Below, piece after piece: positions 1 to 11,425 of a stretch of DNA of 64,000 bases. The stretch's first letter is position 1. Each line of letters starts with the position of its first letter. The translations under genes and the position numbers were made by a program. The notes beneath the pieces were generated by a model. It made no database searches. It had not been told where the DNA came from and was given only the letters and a program-made list of their open reading frames with translations. Source of the DNA: Rhea pennata. Taxonomy: Eukaryota > Chordata > Aves > Rheiformes > Rheidae. Location: NCBI RefSeq assembly GCF_028389875.1, contig NC_084687.1, forward strand, positions 8,158,157-8,222,156, read 5' to 3'.

Positions 1-338
1 CATCAGTTCTTTCTTTGCACTACAGCACAGGAGTAAATCTATGTTTGGTATAAGCTACATAATATAAGAGCCAGAGGTACTATGCATCTTGGATTTTTCT
101 TCCTTTCCTCCCCTTATGAAAGGGGAGCCTTTCATAGGTCACAAAGTGTGAAGGACAGTATTATCAAAGTAGCTGAGTACTCTTTTACTTGGAGAATCGA
201 TCTGAAACCTGAATGCACAAGTAAACAATAGTTATTTGCTTGCTGAAAACTGAAATTTGAGGATTCCAACCTACTTTATGCAGTTAACAGAATTATGTAA
301 TGATTTATAAAAGTTTAGTGTTTATCTTATTTTAATAG

Positions 339-401
339 AATAAGATGCTGAAAAAGAAAATTACTGCAGAAAGCAAGAAAGCAAGTATTTATGAAGGGAA
401 G
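339..401 (+). CDS. SYCP1: SYCP1 coding exon (first in window)
   Basis: Acceptor tttaatag, donor gtaggt, 21 codons (NKMLKKKITAESKK...). It matches the mammalian LKKKGTAESK segment, which joins directly to VNKL of the next exon. Confidence 0.88.
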
Positions 402-943
402 GTAGGTTCAAATCATTTCATATAGAAGATAAAGACTGAATATACTTCTTAAATCTCATTAATTAGTGATATTAGGCACATACTTAATTTTTTGTGGAGC
501 TGGGGCACAGCATTCAACATTTTACAAGAATGTGCTTATAATTTCTGGAGGATGCTTACATTCTTAATCATTGCAAATTGGATCATCAGACACTTGCAAG
601 AGATGGACATCATATTTCAAGGAATTCTGTTCCTCTTGAGTACCTTTCTTTTTCAGTTGGTAGACATACTGAAAATTAGTCACTAATACCTTCCTGGTGG
701 GGAAAAAAGGGCAATTAAATATATTTTTTTCATTTTAGACAGTTTTTGTTCTGCACTGATAAGTCTGATTAGAATACTGTGTCCAATTTTGGGTACCACA
801 CTTCAAGAAAGATGTGGACTTTTTTGAGTGCATTTGAATGAGATGCTTAAAGGAAAAATTATAATCAAAGTACATTCTTGGTAGGAAAACATGATCATAA
901 AAGACTTTAAATATTAAATAGATTGCTAAGAGAGGAAATAATC

Positions 944-975
<32 letters not shown>

Positions 976-3900
976 CAGCACTTGGGATGACTTGGTCAGG
1001 AATAGATAGTGGGTAAGAGATCTTTTGAGGTCTCTTTCGGGTGCATTTGCTTAACTTTCTACACAGGTTTGTGTTTGGGAACATTTCCCATGCAAAAATA
1101 TTAGAAGGTGATGACATCAAAGGTCTTAATCTGGCTCAACACGGAAATAGAGCTTGGGGCAACATGTAAATCCCAAGCAGGATTTACACCTATAAAGCTC
1201 TCCTCTGAAGATTCCAAGCTTGTTTGCGTGTTTAATTCCCTCAATTTCCTAGTAAAAGAAAAAGCAGCCAAGGACAGGCTTGCAATTAAGCAAAATATAG
1301 TGTAGAGCACACAGATATTAAGCAGTGCGTGTATTCCCCAAGCTCTTCCTATTTATTTCATATCAAATTCTTGTTAATATTAGCAGCTGAAAGGATTCCC
1401 TTTTTTTTTTTTTTTTTAAGAATTAAATAAAAATTATGAAATTAAACTATTGCAGCTAAACTATTTCTCCATTTCTTAATTTAAACAAAAGTTTTAATTA
1501 TAAACATACTACAGTCATACTGCTGCTAAGGCTTAGGGGGCTGTGCATTATGCCTCATTTTCTGACTTTGCGTTCCATGACAGTCATACTAAAGGGCCTT
1601 TTCTACAAAAGGTAGGATACTAGCAGATTGCTAATAGATGATTCCTTTATATTGGAATGATTCTTTTGTGCTTAACTAGTTCTAGGGCTGCTTTATTGAC
1701 TGGGATGCACAGAACTAGTATGGGCTATTTTTCCTACTATACTGCTTCTGTAGTTGCCATGAGTGTTTTCTAACTCACTTCAGGCAAAAGTGCTCTCATG
1801 CTGCTCATGAGAGAACCTGAATGTTAAATAAGAAACAGTGCAGTCACATACCTGGAAAGCACAGTGCAATTCTGCTCTGAAGTAAGACATTTTTTAAAAA
1901 AAAAAAAAAGGAAAAAAAAAAGTCCTGAACAACTAACAGCAATAATTCTGCATTCTGAAAAGGTGAATAAATTACAGTTAGAGGTGGAGAATATGAATAA
2001 ACAACACAAGGAAGCAATTGACATGTATCAAAAAGAAATTGAAGACAAAAAACTAACTGAAAATAAACTTCTTGAAGAGGTGAGTTGTTAAAATTTACTG
2101 CAGCTTTTAATTAGTTTTTGATGTAGGATATCTTATCAAATGCTTGCTATATTTTTATGAAGCTAATTATAGACCAGACTCGTGGCATGTGTATAGCAGT
2201 CTTACAGACATGGATGGAACTTACTGTGCATGCTTGTGAGCAAAGTTCTACAGCACTGCCTTAAATTGAAAGACTTTTTTGTCCTTAAAGATAAGGACCT
2301 AACTAAATCTTTCTATCAGGATATTGTCCACAGAAATTCTATTCTTGGAACAAATAAACTGTAAGCAAATAGCCTTATAACTTTCCTAATATTCATGTTT
2401 TCATGCCTACAACTTTTGATGATGATGTCAAAAAATGCTAGGTCAGAGCCCTTGAATTGCCACTTAGTCACTCCTTACTGCTTGTGGTTCAACTTTGCAC
2501 TTGTCTGCCACAGAGGAATGGATATACTTTTAATCTAGATTTTACTTGCGTATCTTAACATGGTGTATAAAAGATGGAGAATGTTAAAAGGATCTTTTAA
2601 AGTAAATAAACACTGTGTAAGCAGACTGTACATAGTATCCACCAGGAAAGGAAGAAATGAAATTAAGATTTTGTTAGCATATTATTCTTAATTGCTCATG
2701 AATTAGAAGAAACTTGTTACTGACAGGTAGAAAAAATGAGGTTGCTGGCTGAGGGAGCAACAGTAACACAAAAAGAAACCGATATCCGATGTCAACACAA
2801 GATTGCTGAAATGGTAGCACTTATGGAAAAGCACAAGGTAGGAGATTTTACCAATTTTTGTGATCAGTAGTGTGTAATATCATGTTAAGTAAAAACTTCT
2901 CAAAACCAGAGTATTGCAAATTAGTCTTGGAGAGTGCATTTTTCAAATGTTATATTTGGGCTGAATAAAGGAATATATAAGTTTGTGTTTGGCAGGATTT
3001 GTGTATATTCAGGCTTCCTTTGATACTTTCCTCATGCAATATTCTTCAGTATTGGCTTGGGCCTGTTTTTATGAGGACTTTTGGCAGTTTGATGTAACTT
3101 ATTTTAATTGACTCATTTTACTACTCTATTGCAGTAGATTCAGCAGATACCATTAGGAAAAATAACATGGCTGACGTGTGGGTGTTTTTGTGTGGGTGTT
3201 TTTGTTTGTTTGTTTGTTTTGCTTGAACACTTAGCACTGGAGATAAGCATTCTCTGTCACACCACAAAATAACACTAGTTTTACGTTCTATTGCGCATTT
3301 TGTGCAGAGATCTAAATGTTTGCTCATAGTGCTTTCTGAAGCTCCAAAGTAGTTTTATCTGAAAAAGAGTGGAATTTTAAGATCAGATGTGTCTGTAATT
3401 ATAACATTAAGTCAAATAACCTCTTTTTTTTTTTTTAACACAGCACCAGTATGATAAAGTGGTTGAAGAAAAAGATACAGAATTAAAACTTTTTAAGATA
3501 AAGGAGCATGAGCAGTCATCAGAAAAAAGATTCTTGGTAAGATACACACTTCAGCAGTGAGTAGCTTCATTAAGGGGCTGCTGTCGTGCTCTATTGTGAC
3601 AGAGTAATATATTATAAATATTATATTAGAATTCTTCCTGTTTAATGCTTGCTTTTCTTTCTTCTTATTTTATTGTTTAAGCATTTACTTAGTGGGACTG
3701 AATAGTAGTGAAGATCAGCTGATCAACTTCCATGTACTGTATTTACTTTAATGTGTGTGCCAAAATATCAGATGTTTCTAAAAATAAATGGAAGTTGCTG
3801 AACTGCTCTATCTTCCTTTCCTGATAGTGCATATGTTCTAACCATACCACCTGGTTAAGTAATCTTTGTATTAGTTTCCTTTCTTTCACCTTCTCACAAG

Positions 3901-6751
3901 TATTAAAAGTTCTTTCATTGAATAGTTCTGATTAAGTAACTGTTTCTTAATAGTATGTGAGCTCTTTTTGAAAAACAAACCTAAACAAAAACTCCAAGCC
4001 TAGAGCTGTGTTCTCTTCTTTCCATTTTTCCTTTCTGGGAGGCTTAGCTTTTGAGAAGTTCTAAGAGCCAACATCCCCTCAAGACTCTAAAAATGTAGTT
4101 CTACAATGTCTACCTAAAAGTTGGTATCTTTCTGACATTTCTCTTCACAGAAGTTGAATTATTCTGAAAGTGAATTGTAAGTACCTCTAAGCTTTAAGTC
4201 CTAACTTTATGGGTAAGTTAGCTGTATTGAGCAGATGGAATTTTGTTTGTTTTTCATGAATATTCTTATGAATTAATGGTTTATTAGGTCTGCTTTCTAT
4301 TTTTCAGGTTAAGAATAGTTAACCTTTCCATTATCTGATTGTTTTTAGGAAAATGAGTTGTCATGTTTGAAAAGTGAACTGTCATCCCTTAAGGAACAGC
4401 TTAAAGCAGAAATTGAAGAGAAGGTATTTTTTGTTAATATAGCACTGTGTAACATGCTTTGCTGGGTCTTCTGCACTATAAAAATGACAGCTGTGAAATG
4501 TATCTTTGTACAGTGTTCTGTAATTATGCTGAGCTCATGTTCAACAGCTAAATTCAAGTAAAATAATTACTCTGTGTGACATAACTCTTTTTTTTTTAAG
4601 GAGAATCTTGCAAAAGAACTCCCCCAAAATACAGTTTCTGAAAAAGAAAAGAAACATAAGGTAGTTTAATTTAATCAGATGATAGAATTTGACATCTGTA
4701 TGTATGCAATCTGATTGGAGTTTCATGTTAAATAATATTCAGTGGACAAAAGACATCATTTGCTCTTAACTAAACCTTTTTGAATTTTAGAAAATACAGA
4801 CTCACTTTTCTGGGACTCCTAAACCTCATTTAGATCTGGACTCTGCATCTATAAATCCAAAAAAAACACTGTCTTCAAATTTTATTCCTATAAAAGTCAA
4901 TGTAATGGAAAATAAAGAAAGGTCTCCTTCAGCATCTGCAAGTACCTTGTGCAGTCCATCATTAAAGGTTTGTAACTTGTAGTATGGTAATGAATTGTTC
5001 TTGCTTCATTTTTTGACTGTATTTTTTTAAAAATTCTCTAGGGGTGCTTTATTTTTCTTTGTGATAAATAGGGATTCAAAAGGTAGATAGCCACAAGAAG
5101 ACGTGCATTCTTCAGTGATACTAGAAAACAACTTATGAAAGGCTCCAATGGTGTTCCATTTTTCTTTCTCAGTTGCTTCATTTGTCTTCCCTGATCAGTA
5201 AAATGGGACTAACAATACCTGTTTTAGATGTACTGTTAATTTAATAACATCTGTAGTGTTTTTTCTTAATCTTAGAAGAAACTGTTGTCTGTCTGTAAAA
5301 GGCATGTTTTTCCCTTATGAAACAGAAAATAGTTTGTGTAGCTGTAAAAATTATCAATGTATTTCTGACTGCTTTGTCATAACTATAAAGCCTTATGCTT
5401 CTACCTTGTCAGAAGCTCACATGCAGTGTTTAATCAGAACAAAAGAATAGGTCATTTCTTTTTCCTTTTTTTGCTAGAAGTTATATTTTTATCAGTTTGC
5501 AACATTAAATTTTTAGAAAGGATAAAACAAAAATCTTGTTCTGCATTGCTGTCAGTGGCTTACTGAAAGCTGCTTACTGCAGGTTTGGTTACATTCTGGT
5601 TTTAATGACTACAGTTCAGAATAAGAACTGAATATATGCACGTGAGATAAGAGGATGGATACAGTGTGCCATAAAACTCAGTTCTTCTGAGACTTCCTGT
5701 TCGTTCTTGTTTGGCAATAAAAGTGTGTGTGTGTGTGTGTGTGTATACACGCATATAGATAGTATTTCTTGATTTTGTTTGGATCTTTGCTTCATGTTTT
5801 GAAGGGGAAAATCATAGTTTCAGTGCATCTCTTCAGTGTCTACTTGGATACTCGGTCTGTAAACTGAGTTACAGGTTTAGGTTTACATTCTAGAAGTGCC
5901 ACTGGAAATGGAATTTTAAATACCGTATTTTTTTTTCCTAGACATACATTGTAAAGACTCCCCCAGTACATAAGCTGCAAAGTGAAAGTACAAATCTGCC
6001 TTCAGAAGAGTGCATGAGGAAAAAGCAAAAAGTGCTTCTGCAGCTGGATGCTCAGTCAGATAGCTCTGAACACAGTGACCTCTTGGTAAAAATCTGAAAC
6101 AAACAGTGTGCTTAATGACTTGTTATATACATTGCTATATCTAATAACATAAGAAAGATGTGGGGTTCTATGTACAAGACAAAATGTACATATATCCTTT
6201 TATTTCATTGGCTCTTTCTGGAGTAACGTTTGTGTACTAAATTAGTAACTATCACAAATGAAGTACTGCTCTGTAAAAACATAAATTCATTTTCATAATG
6301 AATTTCTACACTGTTTTTGTTGAACTGTTGAGGTTTCATAATAATATTTTAACATTTTTAATGCTCTATTTCTAAGGGGAATGAAAAGAGATTTCTGAAT
6401 ATTGTATGATTAAGTAATTTTCTTTTTAATTTAAGAGCATAGTCTCAGAGGAAGAAATCTTTAAAAATTTGTACAAAGATTATCCTCAAACTTCACAGTT
6501 GCGTGCTATGACACCAAAAAAGGTATCTTAGCTTTTCTTAAGATCAAACTGAACATTTAATCAAATTTACTATAGAAATTAATTGATGATGTTGGTTGTC
6601 GTCTTAGAATCCAGAAACAACAAGCCTAAAAACTCCGGGCTCTGCACTGAAAATTACAACTATGAGAAAAATGCGAGAGGCTGAGTGGACTGCAGTTTCT
6701 AAAATGGACAGGAAAAGAAAAATGAAAGAAGCTGAAAAACTCTTTGCTTGA
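339..6751 (+). CDS. SYCP1: Synaptonemal complex protein 1, C-terminal part (10 exons)
   Basis: SYCP1 forms the transverse filaments that zip homologous chromosome axes together in meiotic prophase. The N-terminus lies outside the window. Ten coding exons remain: 339-401, 1963-2079, 2727-2837, 3444-3536, 4349-4423, 4601-4660, 4791-4967, 5942-6085, 6436-6522 and 6608-6751, together 356 codons plus TGA. All have AG/GT borders. The product follows the mammalian protein in order: end of the long coiled coil (TYQKEIEDKK-like, then RCQHKIAEMVALMEKHK), a Ser/Thr-rich linker, a VKTP motif, SDSSE, VSEEE, and a basic C-terminus with RKMRE, KMDRK and EAEKLF. All nine internal introns are phase 0. The homology assignment is very secure. 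Boundaries are inferred from consensus and reading frame. Confidence 0.96.
755..1045 (+). mobile_element. Ancient CR1-type LINE relic in a SYCP1 intron
   Basis: The stretch gaatactgtgtccaatttt, followed by the 'caccacacttcaagaaagatgtgga' type phrase and later 'cttggtcaggaatag', follows the 3' half of an old amniote CR1 LINE in the plus sense. It is badly eroded, has no open frame, and is interrupted by the T26 run at 944-969. Confidence 0.55.
944..969. repeat. Homopolymer T26
   Basis: Uninterrupted run of 26 T within the first SYCP1 intron of the window. Confidence 0.95.
1963..2079 (+). CDS. SYCP1: SYCP1 coding exon
   Basis: Starts VNKLQLEVE after ...ctgaaaag and ends KLLEE before gtgagt, 39 codons. 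The A-rich tract at 1894-1922 just upstream is also open in this frame. It is treated as intron because the previous exon (339-401) supplies the residues that precede VNKL. Confidence 0.9.
2727..2837 (+). CDS. SYCP1: SYCP1 coding exon
   Basis: Acceptor ttactgacag, donor gtagga, 37 codons. Contains the very conserved RCQHKIAEMVALMEKHK coiled-coil block. Confidence 0.95.
3444..3536 (+). CDS. SYCP1: SYCP1 coding exon
   Basis: Acceptor after a T-run (ttaacacag), donor gtaaga, 31 codons beginning HQYDKVVEEKD and ending SEKRFL. This matches the mammalian HQYDKIIEERD segment. Confidence 0.94.
4349..4423 (+). CDS. SYCP1: SYCP1 coding exon
   Basis: Acceptor gtttttag, donor gtattt, 25 codons (ENELSCLKSELSSLKEQLK...). 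Equivalent to mammalian ELSNLKAELLSVKKQLE. End of the coiled coil. Confidence 0.92.
4601..4660 (+). CDS. SYCP1: SYCP1 coding exon
   Basis: Acceptor ttttttaag, donor gtagtt, 20 codons (ENLAKELPQNTVSEKEKKHK). Lysine-rich, matching the mammalian KENTATLKEKKDKK stretch. Confidence 0.88.
4791..4967 (+). CDS. SYCP1: SYCP1 coding exon
   Basis: Acceptor gaattttag, donor gtttgt, 59 codons starting KIQTHFSGTP. Low-conservation Ser/Thr/Pro linker, anchored by the KTQT-like start and the KLDS-like block. Confidence 0.88.
5723..5744. repeat. (GT)11 microsatellite
   Basis: Eleven GT units in a SYCP1 intron, followed by an AT/CA-rich tail. Confidence 0.95.
5942..6085 (+). CDS. SYCP1: SYCP1 coding exon
   Basis: Acceptor tttttttcctag, donor gtaaaa, 48 codons. 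Contains YIVKTPPV...KLQ and the acidic SDSSEHSDLL, matching mammalian YTVKTP and SDSSETTDLL. Confidence 0.93.
6436..6522 (+). CDS. SYCP1: SYCP1 coding exon
   Basis: Acceptor tttaatttaag, donor gtatct, 29 codons: SIVSEEEIFKNLYKD ... TPKK. Equivalent to mammalian SMVSEEETLKTLYR...TPKK. Confidence 0.93.
6608..6751 (+). CDS. SYCP1: SYCP1 terminal coding exon
   Basis: Acceptor gtcgtcttag, 47 codons then TGA. Ends MDRKRKMKEAEKLFA, nearly identical to the mammalian basic C-terminus. Confidence 0.96.
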   Translation, partial: NPETTSLKTPGSALKITTMRKMREAEWTAVSKMDRKRKMKEAEKLFA

Positions 6752-7262
6752 AATGAACATTACTTGATTAGTAAAACACAATTATTATTTCAGAGTTGGT
6801 ACACTGTTGCATTTTTCTGTCTTTCTTAGTATATGTTCAGTATTCAGGACTTTCATTTCCTTCATATGAATAATCTTGATACATAACTACATCAACCTGC
6901 ACAGTATTTTCTGCATTTCATTCTCTACACTATAAGAAGCCTGGAGACAAAAAATTAGCTCACTTAATTTTGAAATGAGTATAACTACAAAGAAAATTAC
7001 TTTAAAAAGGAAACATGTTTTGTCTGGTTTTGAAGAAAGTCAGTTTGTTCTTCTAAATAATTCGCAAAAGGATATCATTTAATGAGTTAAATGCTGAATC
7101 TTTTAAAATGAACTTTTATTTGAAGTTGTCTTGCTTTCGGTTCATTTTGCATGTTCTTGTCTTTTTTGAACTGCTTTATTTCCAGTAGCCACTACTTCAG
7201 TATGTTAAAACAGTTCTGAAACATTTAAAATTGTATTTTCAATAAAAATTACTAATTTCAGA
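6752..7262 (+). other. SYCP1: SYCP1 3'UTR with poly(A) signal
   Basis: AT-rich untranslated sequence after the stop. An AATAAA hexamer lies at 7241-7246, so cleavage is expected about 15-25 nt later. The downstream end is inferred from that signal. Confidence 0.65.
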
Positions 7263-7265
7263 ACC

Positions 7266-8200
7266 AGTTCAGCTTCATAAGGAATAAGATATGTATACTT
7301 ACATTTTCAGATTGTAAATGCAATTTTGAGATTTCATTAAATGACTTATCTGAAATGTGAAGTGTTCGAATAAATATTGTTGCTTTATGTATTAGATCTA
7401 AACACAGGCCTAACTGGCTAGACATCCTTCCTAAGGACTGGCAGCTTCTGCTGTACAAACATAAAAATCAGTTAGAGCAAAGTAGATACCAGTGTTAATT
7501 CTTGCTTAATCTTGGTTTTGCAACAGCAACAAAAACTTGTTTCAGGCCCTAAAGATAACAGATGACTTACAGGTACATCTATCTAAAAATATTAATAAAA
7601 ATCAAAATCCTGTCTCCATCTGAAGTGGATAACAAAACTTACTTTTCATTGTTTGGATTAGCAATTCTCTGCACAGGCTAATGATTTAGGTTCCTTACGT
7701 CTTATCTGTTGAGCAGTGATATTAATGGTGGTGGTGTTGCTGTATGTGACTGATAAATATTTTCTGGAGGTCTTAAAGAGTGTACTGTTTTTTTCTTCTC
7801 CATATTTTGTAAATGGAATATGCTGTGTAAGTTAACCTTGAGACATTAGAATGGCGTTTTTTAATGGAGAGATGTTTAATACATACATGAAATACTAAGT
7901 TTTTAAAATACATCTACTTAATATTGTAAATCAGACCAAAGGAAGGAGCAAAGGAGCTGCTTATAACACACAAGTTCCAGATGTCTGTTTTTTTCGAGAA
8001 AGATTATTTTACCATAAGTACTATAAAATGATCTCTGTAAACCTCTCCTGATTACCTTAATTATTGTTCATAAAAACATGCACGGAACATCATTCAGAAT
8101 CCCTTATTCTTTGTTTTAGTTTGGGATGTTGCTTACTAATACCTCTTTTTACTTCCATCAAAAATACAATGCATACCTATGAAACAACATATGTGCAGTC
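7266..8200. other. Convergent intergenic gap
   Basis: AT-rich sequence between the SYCP1 poly(A) site and the poly(A) signal of the minus-strand gene at 8.2 kb. I see no coding exon, repeat or RNA gene here. Confidence 0.5.
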
Positions 8201-8205
8201 TGTCA

Positions 8206-8211
8206 TTTATT
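8206..8211 (-). other. Poly(A) signal for the minus-strand membrane-protein gene
   Basis: AATAAA read on the minus strand, 590 nt downstream of the TAG stop at 8800. It is the first canonical hexamer noted in that direction and would give a 3'UTR of about 0.6 kb. Confidence 0.4.
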
Positions 8212-8799
8212 TTAATAGAGACTAATATTTTAAATAAGATCTAAACACTTGCCTGTGATCATTATTTCATTTCAAGATAGCCTATGCCTAATTTTGACAG
8301 TTGCTATTGTTGGCATCTTCAACATGTATGCAGACTTGGCTCCTAGGCTAGTGACTGAGTAATATAAAATTTCAGGCTGTTTGAGTATAATAAAATTTCT
8401 ACTACTTTGTCTTCTCAGCTATGGTTCACATATAAATCCATAAACTATAATTCCATTGTTCAAGTTAAGATTCAGAACTCATATCAAGCCTACCCTACAA
8501 CTTAATTTTGCTGATTCTGGAATATGCGATATTTAAATGACTTAATGCAAAAATATAGTTTAAACCACTGCTGAGTGAGACTTACATGAAAAACAAATGT
8601 TTTCTTTGATATTAACCAAGCATCATTTCCAGGATAGCGGTCTACGTACAGTATCTGACATTTCATTAGAAGAAATGGCAAGAAACTTAAGCAGGGATAA
8701 TTAGAAATGGTACTTTAGCATTAGAACTGCATGTCATAGTTACTGTGAGTGTTGTGGTAATTAAAATGTCTTGAAGGTGGAGAAAAGTCAATTTTCTAT

Positions 8800-8972
8800 C
8801 TAAACAGGTAAATATTCAAGTCTGTGCTGTACACATCTGGATTCAAATTGTAAATAATCAATTTGAACTTCATTATTTTTCAGTGCTGTCATGTCAGGGT
8901 TGTAAATCTGTGGTGCATCATATAGTCCTCTGGATAGCACCTGTGTGTCATGTGGTATATTACATAAATCAT
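8800..8972 (-). CDS. Membrane-protein gene: terminal exon
   Basis: Acceptor ctttgtaattttgcag, then 56 codons and TAG. The open frame begins within two bases of the acceptor, as expected for a real exon. Contains LYDAPQIYNPD and IDYLQF. Confidence 0.55.
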
Positions 8973-11425
8973 CTGCAAAATTACAAAGGTACCATTGTTA
9001 CTATTTTAAGAAAAATTACAGAAAATACAATAATCTAGAAAGGATGCAAAATCATATTTCCCTCATACTATGCATATTTCTGCAAGTGGACTATATAGAC
9101 TAAATAAAAATGAAAAAACTATTTTAGGTATTCATCCACTTTACACAGGAAAAGCAAGTGAAAATTAATGCGTGTGCTTTGGCTTGTGGATCCTTCAGGT
9201 AGCATACACATAAACAAACCCTTTAAATTGAAATCTACTAGTTATCAGCTATTCATTGTAGTGAATATTAATATTTTTACATGTGGAACTTTGTTAAAGT
9301 TTTTAAAGCTGAATTCTGATGGCATTCATAGTATTTGTAACTGGATAGTTCAATTTGCTGCAATTTTTAAAATATATATATTTTCATATATATATACACA
9401 CACTTTCATTAAAAGTATTAGCAAGGTAAGCTTACTTCTAGCTGACTTTTTCTCAAGATTTGAAAATATATTTTAATCTGTGGCAGTAAATGTAGTTATC
9501 AATGAAACTGAGTATTTTTTTTGTTAATGCTATTTTGAAAAATACTTGTGTTTTGACTATTTCCAGTGAAATACATGTTTGTTTCATTTATTTTTCCACT
9601 GGGTTCTTATTTTCCTCATCTATTTTAAAGAGGATATTGCCTTCAGTGTCTAAAGTATTAAATGTCTTATTAGTAAGGATATAATTGGTAATGATTGTGC
9701 AGCTACCAATTTAACTTCTTTCCATGTACTTCCCCGCTCCTCCCACCCCAGCCCTACAAGCACGATCTACAGCAGCTTTGCTAGATGGTGTCTCTATTTC
9801 CACAGTTTATACAAAGTCTGCATAGCATTCCGTTTACATTCTTTTGAGCAACAGCACCCTTTCAGAAGCATCCAGGAATTTTGCCGCATTTAACAGAGCG
9901 GACTTACTGTCAGTGTAAACTACTCCAAGACTTAACCTCCAGGTACCCTCTGAACACGTGCAAGGGCTCTGACAGCGCTGCAGATTCCGTCTGAGACGTT
10001 AGAGCATCTCTGTGCTCTGCTAAGCAGAATCAGAAAGTGGTTCTGTCTCACGCTTTTCATGTTACACATATGGAAATGTAGGTTTGTCTTCACAGAGTAT
10101 GTAATTTAAAAAAATTGAGCCAACCTGTCAGGAGACTTTTTATTCAGTTGATGGTGTGAATAGTGGGCAATTCTTTTTCTGTACTTGTTATGAGTGTATA
10201 TAATAATCATTAGAACTGTAAACACAGTGATGCTGCTGAAAGTAGTAGCCAGAATGGAAGTCCGTAGATGAGCTTCTCCTGCTAAAATAATGTTATTTTG
10301 GAAAAAAAAAAATGCATAAAGCTAAGAAGACAGCAAACTGCACCCTTTAGATTCTAATAAAACAGCATAGAAAGCTTTTGTCAGCACAAATTTAAAAGGA
10401 CAGTTTGAAAATCCAGTGTTCAACCTCCTCAATACCCTACCTACAATATTTTGCCTCAGCAGCAATACAGAATGATACTTCTGATACAGTTTCTTCTTAC
10501 AGAAGTGAATTTTTGAAGATTTGATTTGAGTTTGAATGTTCATTAAGATAAGCGTACAGGTCAAACGCACATGGTCAACACTGAACTGGGTTTCCACTTT
10601 TTGTTAATGACTATTTAGAATGCTGAAGTAGTTGAGGAACTGTAGCTTGCACGTGTAGCTAAAAGGAAGTTTGTTAATACTTGGTTACTTTAAATTAAAG
10701 ATAACATCTGGAAATGGTGGTGTATATTATCGTTTTCCTTTATTATATTGTGAACAGTTCTCCATTTTCTTTTTTGTCAAAATTTTCAAGAAGGGTTGGC
10801 AATACTGTGGCCTACTATTTCTGCTTCCTTTCTTCCTCTCATCTTTATTTACCCTTCATTTAATTCTATATTTCTCTAGTACTTTAAACACCCCCCGCCC
10901 CGGGGAAGCTGATGCCAATTTCCTGCTCTCACCTCTTAAGCTCTCCAGCAGAATGGTATGTACTGCTCATGATATTCAATAGTATCTGTTATACTTGAGC
11001 TCAGTATTGGAAAAAATTAAAAATGTAGTTAGGCTTTGTGAACTGCTTTGAGGATTTGTAGCTCTGAAAATGCAAACTATGAGCAAAAGCAAACTTGATT
11101 TTTTATTGCCATCAAGTTCTTAACACAGTTGGACCTCTATATCTCGTCTTCACCTAAAATAAACAAGTCAGGCCTCAGCAGTTTAAGGGAATGTGGCTGC
11201 AATACTTAATGACACACACCTGCAGCCTGCATTATATGATTTGAAGTCAGACCTCTACTGGTGATGGTTGGTGGGGTTGTGAAAAGATGATCAGTTGGTT
11301 CCAGCATTTCTAATGTTTGATTTATAGTTCTATTAGATGATAAAAATTTATGTGGTGGAGTCGCAGCAGGTTTGAATCTTGTGATATATGAAGACTTGTC
11401 AGTGTTTGAACTTGGGTGGTGAATG
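8800..11425 (-). CDS. Unrecognised single-pass membrane protein, C-terminal four exons
   Basis: I do not recognise this gene. Four minus-strand exons join in frame: 11220-11425, 10125-10278, 9908-9990 and 8800-8972 (TAG at 8800). Intron phases are 1, 2 and 1 in turn. The chain reads: a 68-residue Ser/Thr/Pro-rich stalk with NRT and NQT glycosylation sequons; a hydrophobic helix (ILATTFSSITVFTVLMII) followed by the stop-transfer HNKYRKR; a Cys-containing segment (RCQSPCTC); then a tail with VVYTDN, LYDAPQIYNPD and IDYLQF tyrosine motifs ending LEYLPV. This is the layout of a type I surface receptor or sialomucin. The ectodomain and signal peptide were not located. It lies tail-to-tail with SYCP1. 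Seen: splice sites and frames. Inferred: topology and that it is expressed. The 9908-9990 exon is the weakest link. Confidence 0.55.
9908..9990 (-). CDS. Membrane-protein gene: juxtamembrane exon (tentative)
   Basis: Acceptor gctctaacgtctcag, donor ACA|gtaagt, 27 whole codons. Chosen because it is open in the required phase (2 in, 1 out). Without it the transmembrane exon would run into a TGA directly after splicing to the last exon. Confidence 0.42.
10125..10278 (-). CDS. Membrane-protein gene: transmembrane exon
   Basis: Acceptor cattattttagcag, donor GACAG|gttggc, 50 whole codons. Encodes EAHLRTS, about 20 hydrophobic residues, then THNKYRKR, the classic single-pass anchor with positive residues on the cytoplasmic side. 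It is the strongest of the four exons. Confidence 0.62.
11220..11425 (-). CDS. Membrane-protein gene: stalk exon
   Basis: Donor GCAG|gtgtgt at its low end; chosen acceptor ...catcaaacag. 68 whole codons, 23 of them Ser or Thr, many Pro, and two N-glycosylation sequons. The frame stays open about 11 codons further upstream, so the acceptor is uncertain. Confidence 0.5.

Noticed and set aside
1864-1962. Upstream extension of the SYCP1 exon through the poly-A/lysine stretch
   Set aside because: The preceding exon at 339-401 supplies the residues that adjoin VNKL in mammalian SYCP1, so this stretch is intron.
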